Below, in pieces: positions 52,766 to 63,789 of a stretch of DNA of 64,000 nt. The position numbers and the translations under genes are program-made. Within the stretch, counting starts at the first letter, position 1, and every line of letters begins with the position of its first letter. The notes beneath the pieces were generated by a model. It was not told the DNA's origin, did no database searches, and worked only from the letters and a program-made list of their open reading frames with translations. Source of the DNA: Cepaea nemoralis (Eukaryota; Mollusca; Gastropoda; Stylommatophora; Helicidae); NCBI GenBank assembly GCA_014155875.1, contig JACEFZ010017425.1, forward strand, positions 1,291,990 to 1,355,989. The letters are read 5' to 3'.

Positions 52766-53454
52766 ATTTTGAATGCGCATATTGTTGCTCAAGCCGGCTC
52801 CGTGACGAAGGCGTTAAAGACGCAGTTCGTAATCCCGCATACCCGCATTCGAAACACAGCTGCGGGCGATTTAGCAGCAGACCGCACTGCATTGGTTTTT
52901 TACAAAATGATATGGGTGCTGGTCGTCCAGAAAGCAATGGCAAAATACTGAACGTAAACTTGCCAAGAGATCACAACAGCACAAAAAAATGCTGGTGTTG
53001 ACTGCAACGTCCTGTAAAGGAAATGCAAATAACTTTTATATTGTTGTTCAGGTGACGGTCTAGTCGGGGGAGTACGGCATACAATATACATGTTATGTTA
53101 TGTTCATATGGTCAGCTCTTACAGGATGGGTGACCCGCACTTGGAGGAAACATTTCCCATCGCAAAGAGCAGTGTTAAAGCTAGGCACCTTTGCCAAACA
53201 TTTGTTTTCTTTGTCCTTGCTATTATTATTTCTTATTTTCTTCAAAACCAGAAAAGTTTGATTATAACTGTGAACACGTGAAACAACTGACACAGAAACT
53301 TCAACAATATAGGACAACTCACAGAGCTAGCAACCTTGACCTCTTTTCTGAGTTATATATGCAATGCATAATATCATGTAATATTGTATGTGCCTGCTGT
53401 CCTCGGCCATGTTGTTGGCAACAGCGATGTGCTGCTGCCTAGCTTGTATCGGAG
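52766..53454. other. No recognisable feature
   Basis: Overlapping open frames of 60-94 codons at 52717-53001 have no family motif. The rest is AT-rich. Nothing supported. Confidence 0.45.
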
Positions 53455-53472
53455 TGCTGAAACCAGACACAC

Positions 53473-53509
<37 letters not shown>

Positions 53510-54373
53510 GACAAACAGAGAGACAGAGACAGACACAGAGACAGAGAGAGACACAGAGAGAGACAGAGACAGACAGAGACAGACAGGGACAGAGAGAGAC
53601 AGAGAGAGAAGGACAGAGACAGAAAGAGATAGAGACAGAGAGACAGAGAGGAAGACACAGAGAGAGACAGAAAGACAGAGATAGAGAGATAGAGATTGAC
53701 AGAGACAGAGTCAGAGAGAGACAGAGAGAGAGAGAGACAGAGAAAGACAGAGTGAGGGATAGAGAGAGACAGTAGAGAGAGAAAGAGAGGGAGACAGAGA
53801 GACAGAGAGAGAGACAGAGAAAGAGAAAGAGATAGACAGAGGAAGAGACATATAGAGATAGAGAGAGACACAGAGAGAAAAATAAAGAGACATAGAGAGA
53901 GAGACGGAGAGAGACAGCGACAGAGATAGAGACAGAGAGAGACAGAGAGAGACAGGCAGAGAGAGAGACAGAGGGGGATAGAGAGAGAGAGACAAAGACA
54001 GACAGAGACACGCACATAGAGAGAGAATCTGAGAGAGAGAGACACACACAGAGAGACAGGGAGAGAGACAGAGAGAGACACAGACTGAGACAGAGATAGA
54101 CAGACAGAGAGAGACAGGGAGAGAAAGACAGAGGGAGAGAGAGACAGAGGGAGAGACAGGGAGAGACAGATTAACAGAGAGAGAGACAGAGAGAACGAGA
54201 GAGAGACAGACAGAGAGACAGCGAGAGAGACAGAAAGAGACAAAGAGAGACAGAGTGACAGAGAGAGAAATGGATACAGCGAGAGACAGATACAGAGAAA
54301 GATACAGAGAGACAGACAGAGAGAAAGAGACAGAGAGAGACAGAAAGAGAGAGACAGACAGAGAGAGAAAGAC

Positions 54374-54410
<37 letters not shown>

Positions 54411-54475
54411 AAGGTAGGTAGGTAGGTAGGTAGGCAGAAAGGTAGGTGGGTCGGCCGGCAAGCAGGCAGGCAGGC

Positions 54476-54557
<82 letters not shown>

Positions 54558-54635
54558 GTAGGTAGGTAGGTAGGCAGAAAGGTAGGTGGGTGGGTGAGCC
54601 GGCAGGCAGGCAGGCAGACAGACAGACAAATAGAT

Positions 54636-54723
<88 letters not shown>

Positions 54724-54958
54724 AATCAAATCAAATCAAATCAAATCAACTTTATTAGGGTCACAAATTGGGCGCGCAGGCCCGTCTTACATTCGGCCCT
54801 TCCAATCACTTGTCTTTCGTTCATCAATAGCATTATACATTTACATAGGAAGAAAAATAGATAAATAGGTAGGTAGGTAATTAGGTAGGTAGGTAGGTAG
54901 GCAGAAAGTTAGGTGGGTGGGTGGGTCGGCCGGCAGGCAGGCAGACGGACATATAGAT

Positions 54959-55021
<63 letters not shown>

Positions 55022-55155
55022 GCAGGTAGGTAATTAGTTAGGTAGGTAGATAGATTAATAGATAGGTAGGTAGGTAGGTAGGCAGGCAGGCAGAAAGGTA
55101 GGTGGGTGGGTGGGTGGGATGGCCGGCAGGCAGGCAGGCAGACAGACAGATAGAT

Positions 55156-55235
<80 letters not shown>

Positions 55236-55270
55236 TAGATCCCCGCCAGGAGCTGGGCCGAGCCAGCTAG
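53455..55270 (+). mobile_element. Helitron-like element E: degenerate tetranucleotide core and 3' end
   Basis: About 900 bp of mixed AGAC/AGAG repeats (53470-54375), then blocks of ACAG, GGTA, GTGG, CAGG and ATAG, ending ccccgccaggagctgggc, agccagctag before T (CTAG at 55267-55270). The 3' block matches elements A, B, C and D. The 5' TC end and the conserved 5' block are not present, so the left boundary is uncertain. Confidence 0.6.
54722..54870 (-). mobile_element. 3'-end fragment of a short retroelement, (TTTGA)n tail
   Basis: Read on the minus strand: acgggcctgcgcgcc, ending taataaagttgatttgattt. Shares its core and AATAAA-like end with 62232-62400. It lies within the microsatellite of element E. 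Confidence 0.6.
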
Positions 55271-56020
55271 TTTATTTATATAATCACGTTTCATGAAAGA
55301 ACCCACATTTGACGACACCTCTGAACTATCCCATATAAATTCCCTCAGTCTGCCAAAACGGAAACCGCCACACAAAATTCAAAAATAGCGGGGGTGTGTC
55401 TTGCTGAAGCTGTAATACTCTTAAAATGATGGAATGAATGCGGGAGCCATAAATTATATACCACATATAAACAAACATTGAAATCTGCTGTACAATCTCC
55501 AAAACAAAAATTTGTTTGTTGGGTGGACATAATGATAAGGTTATATGCTAAATCTCATCATTTTCCCTCAGTTGGTTACTGAGATATTGAATTTTATATT
55601 GAGGCCCAAAAAAAAAAAAAAAAAAACACTATAACTCTGCTGCTATGATGTGGCTATTTCTGAGTTCATGCTGAGCTCGAGTTCAGTGAGAAGGCTGTTG
55701 CTTTTAGGTGGATGAGTTCTCTTTACAGCTGTTCTTGTGTCAAATCTGATGTCACGTGTTCTTTCTGTCGGGAAGAAAATCGTTATGTATACCAGCTAGT
55801 TATGACCTGGAAAGTACACACACAAGTTCTAATCGGCACTCGTTGAAGTCAGAACAGAACAAGAGATATGACAATAGAACACCCGTGAATCGAGCCTGTC
55901 ACCTTAATGACGACAGCAACTATGTGAAAGAAAACGTGTACTTGGAAGCCAGCAAATATACAGGCCCATTTTACACGCTTTCTGCGCACTGGGCACATGG
56001 CGCTAGGCTCATCTATTTAT
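55271..56020. other. No recognisable feature
   Basis: Contains a poly-A run at about 55608-55626. Short open frames have no recognisable motif. Confidence 0.45.
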
Positions 56021-56024
56021 AGAC

Positions 56025-56265
56025 CAGTAGGCGCTTCATGGGTAGTGTAGTTTGCATCAAGCGGGCCGTCCTTACCTCCGAAGACATTTCCTGGCACCCA
56101 CTTTTGGCTGAGTCGACCTGAAAGCCCAGGCCTGTTAAAAGTCGGATTGATGCGGATTCGAACCCATGACCAACAACCAAGTAGGCATTCTTTAACAATC
56201 CAAACAATGTCTTCATTAGCCAGGTCTATCTTCATCTGGAACCCATCACATTCGTACACATGCAT
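56025..56265 (-). mobile_element. tRNA-derived SINE candidate 2
   Basis: On the minus strand a perfect B box (GGTTCGAATCC, near 56152-56163) lies about 50-60 bases after an A-box-like tggctaatgaag near 56215. A body of about 130 bp follows. No target duplication was identified. Confidence 0.45.
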
Positions 56266-56671
56266 ATCTCACAGATGGAAATAACATTGTAAGCAGCTAA
56301 TAATCACTAAGATGACTAAGACCCTCTATTCTCGTGTCCAGTTACTCAACTTATTTAAAAAAGCTAAAGAATAAAGACAGCTACGTCAAAACGAATTAAA
56401 GTAGAGATAATTAACACAGCCTTATCCATATTTGTACACCGTTCACAAAGATATTTACAACCGAGTATTGAATAAATTAAAGAAAGAAAATATATTGTAT
56501 ATCATTGTGGAGAAATCGATGCAGTCGTAGTTTAAGACGGATAGCAACTCAAAGTATGAAATATATGTGCTCTTATGTGTGTTATAAGATTCTTTCTAAT
56601 GTTTGACTGAATGGATCCCATTAACCAAGTGTTGCAATATACAAATAATGCCACTTTCACAATGAGTTAAG
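56266..56671. other. No recognisable feature
   Basis: AT-rich, no coding or repeat signal. Confidence 0.5.
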
Positions 56672-56738
<67 letters not shown>

Positions 56739-57465
56739 GCCTAGAAGTGTAGGCGGTCATGATTCGCCATAACACTTGATTACTAGTCTTGGATTAGGTA
56801 TGTGCTCTTGTCCAGATTGTGCCGGTTGTCAAGCCATCCAGGTATTTATCACTTTGCTTTCTCCTTGCTCTTTTGCCATCATGTGTGTCAGTTGTAACAA
56901 AGTTTTGAAATGTATTTATCATTATAACGGGCCCAAAACATCTTGACTGTCAACGTTTAATTTACATAATCAGTTTATGGTTTTCATTCGTATCTAGTAG
57001 GACTTTCTCATTCGTTTTTTTTTTTTTAAATTTTTTACGGCCATTGTGTTCTTTGCATGTTCCACAGAACATTTCCACTGCATTGGATGTTTCTCGACTC
57101 GTCTACTTAATGTGCAGGTTTCATGTGCATACAGCTGTATAGGTTCTACATCACTCTTCTTCTCACTGCAGTTGACAGCTGTTTGTTGGTGAGTATGTAT
57201 GCCATTTTGCAAAACACTACATTTGCCAACGCGATTCTTGTTCTAATCTCTCATGGCATCTTTCATCGGAAATTATGACTGTTCCAAAATAGTTGTACCG
57301 ATTTATCTGTTTTAAGACTTGCCCCGTTTATCTTGGGTGCTACAGTACTTGTATATTATTTCTTTCTTCTTTAAGATCACCATAATCTCTGATTTCGTAT
57401 AATGTAGTTCTAGTCCTAGCTGTTGTGTACAATAACCGCATCAACTAAATTCGACATGGGATCAC
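56672..57465 (-). mobile_element. LINE C copy 7, 3' part with long (ATG)n tail
   Basis: A (CAT)n run of about 22 copies at 56672-56737 is the tail. Next come the C-terminal tail, FGHV-like region and post-active-site RT sequence on the minus strand, to about 57465 (LGLELN-equivalent). Many indels and stops. Confidence 0.75.
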
Positions 57466-57511
57466 TTAGTCCCACACTGGAGCCTTTCGTCCCGCTGTGG
57501 TTCACCTAGGC

Positions 57512-57960
57512 CAGTAGGTTCTCAACCTTTTTTGGCCCATTCCCCCCTTCACCATATTTTCAGAACGCCATTCCCCCCCCCCCCTTCCTATCAAAAATTT
57601 GGCCCGTTCCCCCCTTCACCGTATTTTCAGAACGTCATTCCCCCCCCCATTTCATATTTCCTATAAAAAATCCCCCCACCCCTACACAGTATACGTAAAA
57701 GTGGAAGGTAAATGTAATAGCATATACTAAAACAAGTCTAGACATCCACATAAAACATGATTTGTGGGTCTACTTACTTTATAAAATGAGGTTTAGAAGG
57801 ACGAGACATACATAACTGTAAAGTATGAAGGGAAAAACTATGTCAAGTAATCGGTTCTTGTATTAACACGATCTTGAAATGGTCTTCATTCCCCCCCTGG
57901 AAACCCTGAAATTCCCCCCTGGGGGGGGGGGGGGAATTCCCCACCGGTTGAGAACCACTG
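57512..57960. mobile_element. hAT-type MITE, copy 1
   Basis: Ends cagtaggttctcaacc and ggttgagaaccactg form inverted repeats of the hAT type. They are flanked by a perfect 8-bp duplication ACCTAGGC (57504-57511 and 57961-57968). 449 bp, non-coding, with runs of C near the left end and of C then G near the right. Confidence 0.93.
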
Positions 57961-57968
57961 ACCTAGGC

Positions 57969-58184
57969 CCTTTGCTTGAGCTTACTGTTTCAGACTTCGC
58001 TTTATTTACGTTGCACATCCTGTAATAAAATCTATCGCTATAATAAAAATCGTTTTACATTTAGAATCGGGTTCATTGGGTTGAATCTGTTATCATGAAA
58101 AATAAGAAATACAAGACGCGATAACAAGAAGAGAGTATTTTACCCCATGAGAGAATAAGCCATTCATCTTAAAATATATGCCAT
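57969..58184. other. AT-rich spacer
   Basis: About 215 bp, no feature seen. Confidence 0.4.
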
Positions 58185-58768
58185 GCACTTTATTCAAAGA
58201 AGACACGTACTTAATGTGCAATTTAAAAATATAACTGATCAGACCAGTTGTGCTGTATGTCTCTGAAACCTGGAGTACAACTAAAGGAGACGAAGCCTTG
58301 TTACAAACCTTTGAGAACATAGTCTTAAGACGCATCTTTGGGCCCATTAGGGATACACAAAGTGGAGAGTAGAAAAGAAGAAGCAACAAAGACATTTATG
58401 ATCTGTTTAAGTCCTCGCTAATCACTGGTATCATGAAGGCTAATAGACTGCAATGGCTGGGGCATATATAAAGAATGGAAGATAATAGGAAAACAAAACT
58501 CGCTTACACTCAGGAAATAAATGACCGTAGACCCCGAGGTAGACCAAGAAGACGATGGAGAGATAATATACATACAGACCTATAAGCACTTGGAATCAAC
58601 GACTGGCAAGAGAAGGTCAACCAGAGAGACGAATGGAGACGGCTTGTAACTGCAGCAAAGAACCTCAATGGCTCGGAATGCTGAAGAAGAAGAAGAAGAA
58701 GAAGAAGAAGAAGAAGAAGAAGAAGAAGAAGAAGAAGAAGAAGAAGAAGAAGAAGAAGAAGAAGAATT
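58185..58768 (+). mobile_element. LINE (family F2) 3' end with (GAA)n tail
   Basis: Plus-strand C-terminal RT tail: LIRPVVLYVSETWSTTKGDE near 58232, LQWLGHI near 58450, RRPRGRPRRRWRDN near 58530, VNQRDEWRRLVTAAKNL near 58618. It ends in about 28 GAA units at 58682-58766. A few stops interrupt it. 5' truncated. Confidence 0.85.
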
Positions 58769-59786
58769 GTTCTTTGTTTTAACAAAATGTTAGCTGTTAA
58801 CAATTACTAATAATTCTTGAATTGTATGCCTAGAGTGAAGCCAATATATATTCTTGTTTGAAATGTTAACATTATCAACTATCTGTTGTGCAATATTAGA
58901 CTTACATACGCTAAGACATTTTCATTAAACGAATATAAATGCAGACTGGCGTGACTTTTTGACGATCCATCCATCATGTGCCATGCCGATAAGCATGGGC
59001 TGTCATGTTTTGCCGTCTCACTCGATCACCATAGTCGTGGTTCAGCTCCGTGTTTTTGTCTCGATCATGCCACGTGACCAAGCCACCCATGTATTTACTT
59101 CTAGATCCTCCCCTTGGTCTCTTCCCTTCGATCTTGCCAGTCGTTACCAAGTTCTCCAAGTCATTTCTTCTCATAACATGCTCAAAAATGTTGACTGTCA
59201 ACATCTAATGTCTCTAATCAGTTTACAATCTTCATTTGTTTCTTGAAGGACTTGTTAAGTGGATTTTCTGTCTGTCCATTGTAATCTTTGCATTTTCTCC
59301 AGACACCACATTTCCACAGCCATCAGATGTTTTTCAGCTTTTCTGCTCATTGTCCACGCTTCACACCCATACAAAAGTACAGATTCTATGTAGCACTTCA
59401 ATACTCTTTATCTCGTTTCAGTTGGTATCTTTGTATTGGTCAGTATGTATTTCATCTTGCAAAATGCTACCTTCGCAATGGCAATTCTTGTTCTAATCTC
59501 TTCAAGGCATCTCCCACCAGATGTTATGACTGTTCCGAGATAACTGTACCGATTCACTTGTTTAAGAATATGCCCATTTACTTGTATATTACATTGTGGT
59601 ATTGCCTTCTTCCCAGTGACGCCCATAATCTATGTCTTCTTACAATTCAGATCTAACCCTAGTTGTTCACTGTGTGTAACAACCGCTTCTATTAACTGTT
59701 GCAGATCCTGTTCGTCTGCAATCAAGACTGTATCATCTGTATATCTAATGTTATTGATATATTGTCCTCCAATTTTGATTCCCTTT

Positions 59787-60283
59787 TTACACACACACAC
59801 ACATGCGCGCGCGCGCACTCACGCACGCACGCACGCACACACACACACACACACACACATATATAAAAGAGAATGTTTGTGTCTTTGTTTGTGTCCTTGT
59901 GTGTCCTTTATGCGTTCTTGAACGGTCCATCCGATTGAGATGACATTTTCTACAGATGTTCTCATTCCCGCGCAGCCAACTGGCATAGTTATTTAGTTTA
60001 AAATCTACAATTTTTCCTCCAGCACGAAAGAAAATGGCACGAGCTTTAGAAACAGACGAATAAATGTTCCGCCATCTTGCTGCAAGGGAACTCACTCTCT
60101 GATTAAACCATAAATTAGTTATGAACAGTTGTTGTTCTTACTCGCGTGGATGCAACTGAAATTGTTAGTTAGTTTAAAATCAGTTTTTAATTTTTGGTAA
60201 CGGGAACGGGAGCAGGGGCCTAATATGAATTAAATGAGACGTTCCCCGCCAGGGACTGGGCGAAGCCGGGCCGGGTCGTCTAG
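59787..60283 (+). mobile_element. Helitron-like element C
   Basis: Has the conserved 5' block (cggtccatccgattgagatg at 59925) and the 3' end gggtcgtctag at 60273-60283. Instead of the TC start it opens in a (CA)n/(CG)n run at 59791-59860. It lacks the long tetranucleotide core and holds a private segment at about 60001-60180. Confidence 0.75.
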
Positions 60284-60763
60284 TCAATATATATAAAAGA
60301 TAATGTTTGTGTGTGTGTCTTCGTGTCTTTGTGTGTCCCTTATGCGATCGCGAACGGTCCATCCGATTGAGATGAAATTTTCTACAGATGTTCTTCTCAT
60401 TCCCGCCAAGCCAAATGGCATAGTTTGTTAGTTTAAAACAGTTATTTACGTATTAAATTGAATTTAATTAAAATATTGCAAAGGGACTTAACTTAAGAAA
60501 AGTTATATCAAGGGACATAACTTTTAATAGCATGTAGTATTATGTAATTTCAATAATATTTGTATTTTTCTTAAGTTTCATAAAATGTTTAAAGTAGTTA
60601 TCTACAGTCATATGCGTTATAATATAATGATAAAATCTTTAAGGCATTTTCAAAGTTTTCGTAAAAATAATGGATCTATTTTAGATACGTGAAAATTTTC
60701 GAACCCATTTTTCCCGCAACGGGAACGGGAAAGGACCAAACATAGACAGACAGACAGACAGAT

Positions 60764-60809
<46 letters not shown>

Positions 60810-60855
60810 ATTGATCCCTGTCAGGGGCTGGGCGAAGCCGGGCCGGGTCAGCTAG
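60284..60855 (+). mobile_element. Helitron-like element D
   Basis: Begins TCAATATATATAAAAG directly at the last base of element C and ends GGGTCAGCTAG at 60855 before T. It has a complete 5' block, one subterminal unit with cgggaacgggaaagg, short (ACAG)n and (CAGG)n tracts, and the 3' block. The cleanest and shortest copy here (572 bp). Confidence 0.88.
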
Positions 60856-61030
60856 TCTTCTATATTTCTAAAAATATTTTCACTGTACAGGGAAAAAGAT
60901 CTGGAGACATTACACATCCTTGTCTCACACCTCTCATAACAGGTTGATATTGACCTACTTCATTATCAATTCTGATGGCAGCTCGTTGTTTCCAATATAT
61001 GTTTTTCACGAGTCTAAGGTCTTTTCCGTG

Positions 61031-61363
61031 CTTGCTTGCTTGTGTTCGCTGGCTGTGAACTCCAGCGTGAACTCCTGTATGTCGGATGAATACATCCTGT
61101 TGTCCAACATCAATGTGATGTCATACCAGACCTGAGGTTTGCGTGAGTAACCGTTGTCCCGTGTCTGGCTTATTGGTGTGCGGACTGGTGGTTCCTCGCC
61201 ATGCAGGCAGATACTCTCCGGCTTCGGAGGAATAATCGATCCTAGTGATGTTAGCCAGGTCCCCGAAGGGACCTGTTGCCCAGGACGCACGGCGTGAACG
61301 TGTCAGCAGGTCTTGGTCAGTATAGATTCCGACCTTGGTGCCTAGGAAACACCTCTGCGTCCC
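61031..61363 (-). mobile_element. 333-bp SINE-like insertion with 12-bp target duplication
   Basis: Flanked by GTCTTTTCCGTG at 61019-61030 and 61364-61375, inside LINE C copy 8. The left end is (CTTG)3, so on the minus strand it has a (CAAG)n 3' tail. The body is GC-richer than the host LINE, and I see no clear A/B box. The open frame through it on the minus strand may be coincidental or may mean it is the 3' end of a coding retroelement. Confidence 0.88.
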
Positions 61364-61776
61364 GTCTTTTCCGTGAATTTGTAGATCTTCAAGCATCCTT
61401 ATCATATCGACATATCTCACTTTATCGAAGGCATTTTTGTAGTCACTAAAGCAGAAGCGTAGAATTTCGTTTACTTCTCCAGAACGTTCAATTACTGTTC
61501 TCGGAATATACACAGCATTTACTGTACCCTTGCCTTCTACAAACTCACATTGTTCTTCTCCTATTTCAGGTTGTATTTTCTCCTAACTCTTTGCATGATA
61601 AATCTTAGCAAAATCTTCGTGAAGTGACTCATTATACTAATTGTTCGATGTTGATCACATTCCAAGGCTCTTGATTTCTTTCGGATTGCAGTTAATACAG
61701 GATTACATAATTCATGAGATATATCTCCAGTATCATATACTGTATTCAGCAATCTGGTAACTTTATCTATTCCATG

Positions 61777-62140
61777 GGGGGGGGGGGGTGGGGGGGGGGG
61801 GGGGGGGGGGGGGGGGGGAATTAGATTATTTCAAGATCGCATTAATACAAGAACAGTTACTTGATACTGTTTTTTCCCCTCTAAATTTTACGGTTCTGTA
61901 CGTCTCGACCTGATGAAATTCGTTTTATAACATAAGTAGACCTGCAAATCACGTTTTATGTAGATGTCTAGACTTGTTCTAGTTTGTCTTATTAAATTTA
62001 GCTTCTATTTTTATGTATACTGTGTAAGGATGGGGGGAATTTATAGGGAGGAAATTCGAATATGGGGGGGGGGGGGGGGGGGGATAACGTCCTGAACATA
62101 TGGTAAAGGGGCATTGACCAAAAAAGGTTGAGAACCACTG
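61777..62140 (-). mobile_element. hAT-type MITE, copy 2, one end replaced by poly-G
   Basis: The right end ggttgagaaccactg at 62126-62140 is the CAGTGGTTCTCAACC inverted repeat. The interior matches copy 1 in reverse orientation (for example caagatcgcattaatacaag). The left inverted repeat is missing, and a 40-base G run (61777-61818) stands there. A second G run lies near 62066-62082. Confidence 0.8.
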
Positions 62141-62231
62141 TTCTAAGCATTAATTTTTTTTACGATGAACAGTATATATTTATTGATGACTGGGAAAATA
62201 ATTAACATCCTGCCATTTTCCTGTTATTACA

Positions 62232-62400
62232 AACAAACAAACAAACAAACAAACAAACAAACTTTATTTTCAAAGGTTTAAGGACTCGGCACGCAGGCCC
62301 GTCTAACATTCTGCCCTTCTATCACTCTCTTTCATACATCATATCATTCACACATCATTCAAGGCTAACTGACAACAGCAAAAATATAAAAGATATGCAT
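62232..62400 (-). mobile_element. 3'-end fragment of a short retroelement, (TTTG)n tail
   Basis: Same family as 54722-54870: agacgggcctgcgtgccgag, then aaaataaagtttgtttg on the minus strand. The tail is (TTTG)n here and (TTTGA)n in the other copy. Confidence 0.65.
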
Positions 62401-62649
62401 TATAAAGGCATGAGGAAAATGAAAAATCACTTGTTATTAGCTATGTGGAATATACTGGCCTACCAAAAGGGGACTGGCTGTTATACTGGGGTTTTATTAG
62501 TATTATTTCTATTATTAAGGGGAAAAGTAATCCGTAATGAGAGAGTGTTCGAATAATTTGCGATTATATATATATATAGGGATTGGTGATGTCTTTGATT
62601 TCTTGTTGTGGGGGCAAGATGGTGTTCCCTTTTTTTCGCCCCTTAGGGG

Positions 62650-62826
62650 AATGTGTTTTTCATTTTTTTTTTGTTCCCGGGAGTAGAATGCCTCAACGGG
62701 TTCAAGACAATGTATTGTTACCAGCCAGAAGGAAAGATGCCAAATCTGTCTAGAGCAAGCATACTCTGCACTACACGAAGATTTGATGGACACTGGTACA
62801 CAGAACTAACAATCAAACAATCATGA
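62650..62826 (+). pseudogene. Unrecognised open segment, 3' end of a possible gene
   Basis: I do not recognise it. A plus-strand frame of about 55 codons ends at TGA 62824-62826, with protein-like content (for example GFKTMYCYQPEGKMPN, then DGHWYTELTIKQS). Upstream the frame is lost at a ten-T run near 62662-62672. A different frame is open before it, which fits either a homopolymer frameshift or a splice acceptor after the T tract. Its stop lies back to back with the stop of the minus-strand frame 62821-63054. Confidence 0.35.
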
Positions 62827-63054
62827 TGTACGAGTTTGTGCGTTAATGAATTCGTCTTGTTGAAAGACGCAGTTCAATAAGTACAATTTTTCATTGTTTA
62901 AAAAAGCATCTGTGACCCTGAGAATGGAAACGCCTTTCTGTGTCCCGTAGGAGATGCTTTGCTTTGATCCTGGTGTCATTTTGAATGTGGTGGTCACGGA
63001 CTTAACGAATGCTGTTCGGATTTCTTGACAGATTAGAACGCTGCCACTTGTCAT
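62821..63054 (-). CDS. Unrecognised 77-residue protein
   Basis: The minus-strand frame starts at ATG 63054, right after an in-frame TAA, and ends TGA at 62823. Composition looks like a folded protein (VLICQEIRTAFVKSVTTTFK near the start, YLLNCVFQQDEFINAQT near the end). No signal peptide, membrane segment or repeat. It meets the plus-strand frame tail to tail (the sequence TCATGA carries both stops) and is divergent from the next frame by about 60 bp. Could be a small gene, an exon or a viral remnant. Confidence 0.35.
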   Translation of the reverse strand: MTSGSVLICQEIRTAFVKSVTTTFKMTPGSKQSISYGTQKGVSILRVTDAFLNNEKLYLLNCVFQQDEFINAQTRTS

Positions 63055-63115
63055 GTTTTACAGGATACCCCTCTTACACTGAGGCTGTCATATCCCCCAC
63101 ACAGGACAATACGGT

Positions 63116-63789
63116 TTAAGCTGCACCTGAAACACTAAGTACTTTTTTCTTCACAGCAGTATGGGATAACGCAGGAAACATCTGTTGTAACACGTATACA
63201 TTTCCTTATGGATGCGATCACAGTGGCATCATAGATAAACAATTTCACATTGAATGAGCTCTGGCAGATGGAGTGTGTTCCATGTATGTCGTTGGAGGTA
63301 GATATGTAGCATTACAGCAGTTTATAACACAGATATCGGATTACAGCTCAAACGAGAGTGTCGTGCTCCAATGGCTGTGTATGGTGACTCCAGGAGAGAG
63401 AAAAACTACCTTCACTGGCTGTTGAAATTCTGGATATGTACACAGACCCAAAGACAAGCTCGAATGTCAATTATATTCCCACCGATTCTGTGAAGGGTCT
63501 GCTGGTCTGGCACGCAGCTTTCAACTCATGGGTGGTAGGATTACATATCCCACTGTGTGAGGCCACTGTGTTTCATCTGTCGCAGTACAGTCGCTTAACA
63601 GCCCTCATCGACATAGAAAAGCTGTGGCGCCAGTTCTGTCGCGGAGTGCTGTATCAGAGCAAGGACACTCCACCCCAGAAAGTACTCGATATATGGGAAC
63701 TTGAGGGGGGCACTGTACCCGGGCCCATGAAACGGTACGACGCTATAGCCACTCCTTCAGCTTCTCCAAGCTCTGGACAAAAGTGGTGA
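63116..63789 (+). pseudogene. Unrecognised broken gene, two overlapping frames
   Basis: I do not recognise the family. One frame is open from about 63118 to 63425 apart from a TGA at 63255-63257 (contains NTYTFPYGCDHSG and YVVGGRYVALQQFITQI). A second frame is open from 63388 to 63789 with Met at 63436 (contains GLLVWHAAFNSWVVGLHIPL and KVLDIWELEGGTVPGPMK). The two overlap, so a frameshift at about 63388-63425 probably joins them. Residue content is protein-like in both. There is no repeat or transposon signature. Alternatives are two small genes, or a host pseudogene. Confidence 0.4.

Larger units (their letters stand above)
58968..61775 (-). mobile_element. LINE C copy 8, interrupted by three insertions
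   Basis: 3' part at 58968-59786 (C-terminal tail HDRDKNTELNHDYGDRVRRQ, then LGLDLNCKKT, then the RYTDDTV active site near 59735). The copy resumes at 60857 with the SENIFRN region and runs to about 61775 near the RT start. 59787-60855 is two Helitron-like elements and 61031-61363 is a SINE-like insertion. The 5' end abuts the hAT copy. Confidence 0.88.

Noticed and set aside
53374..54729. 451-codon Ser/Leu/Cys frame
   Set aside because: Translation of degenerate AGAC/AGAG repeats. No real domain.
61121..61513. 130-codon frame joining LINE C to unrelated sequence as a fusion gene
   Set aside because: The non-LINE half is the 333-bp insertion with a 12-bp duplication. The joint frame is accidental.
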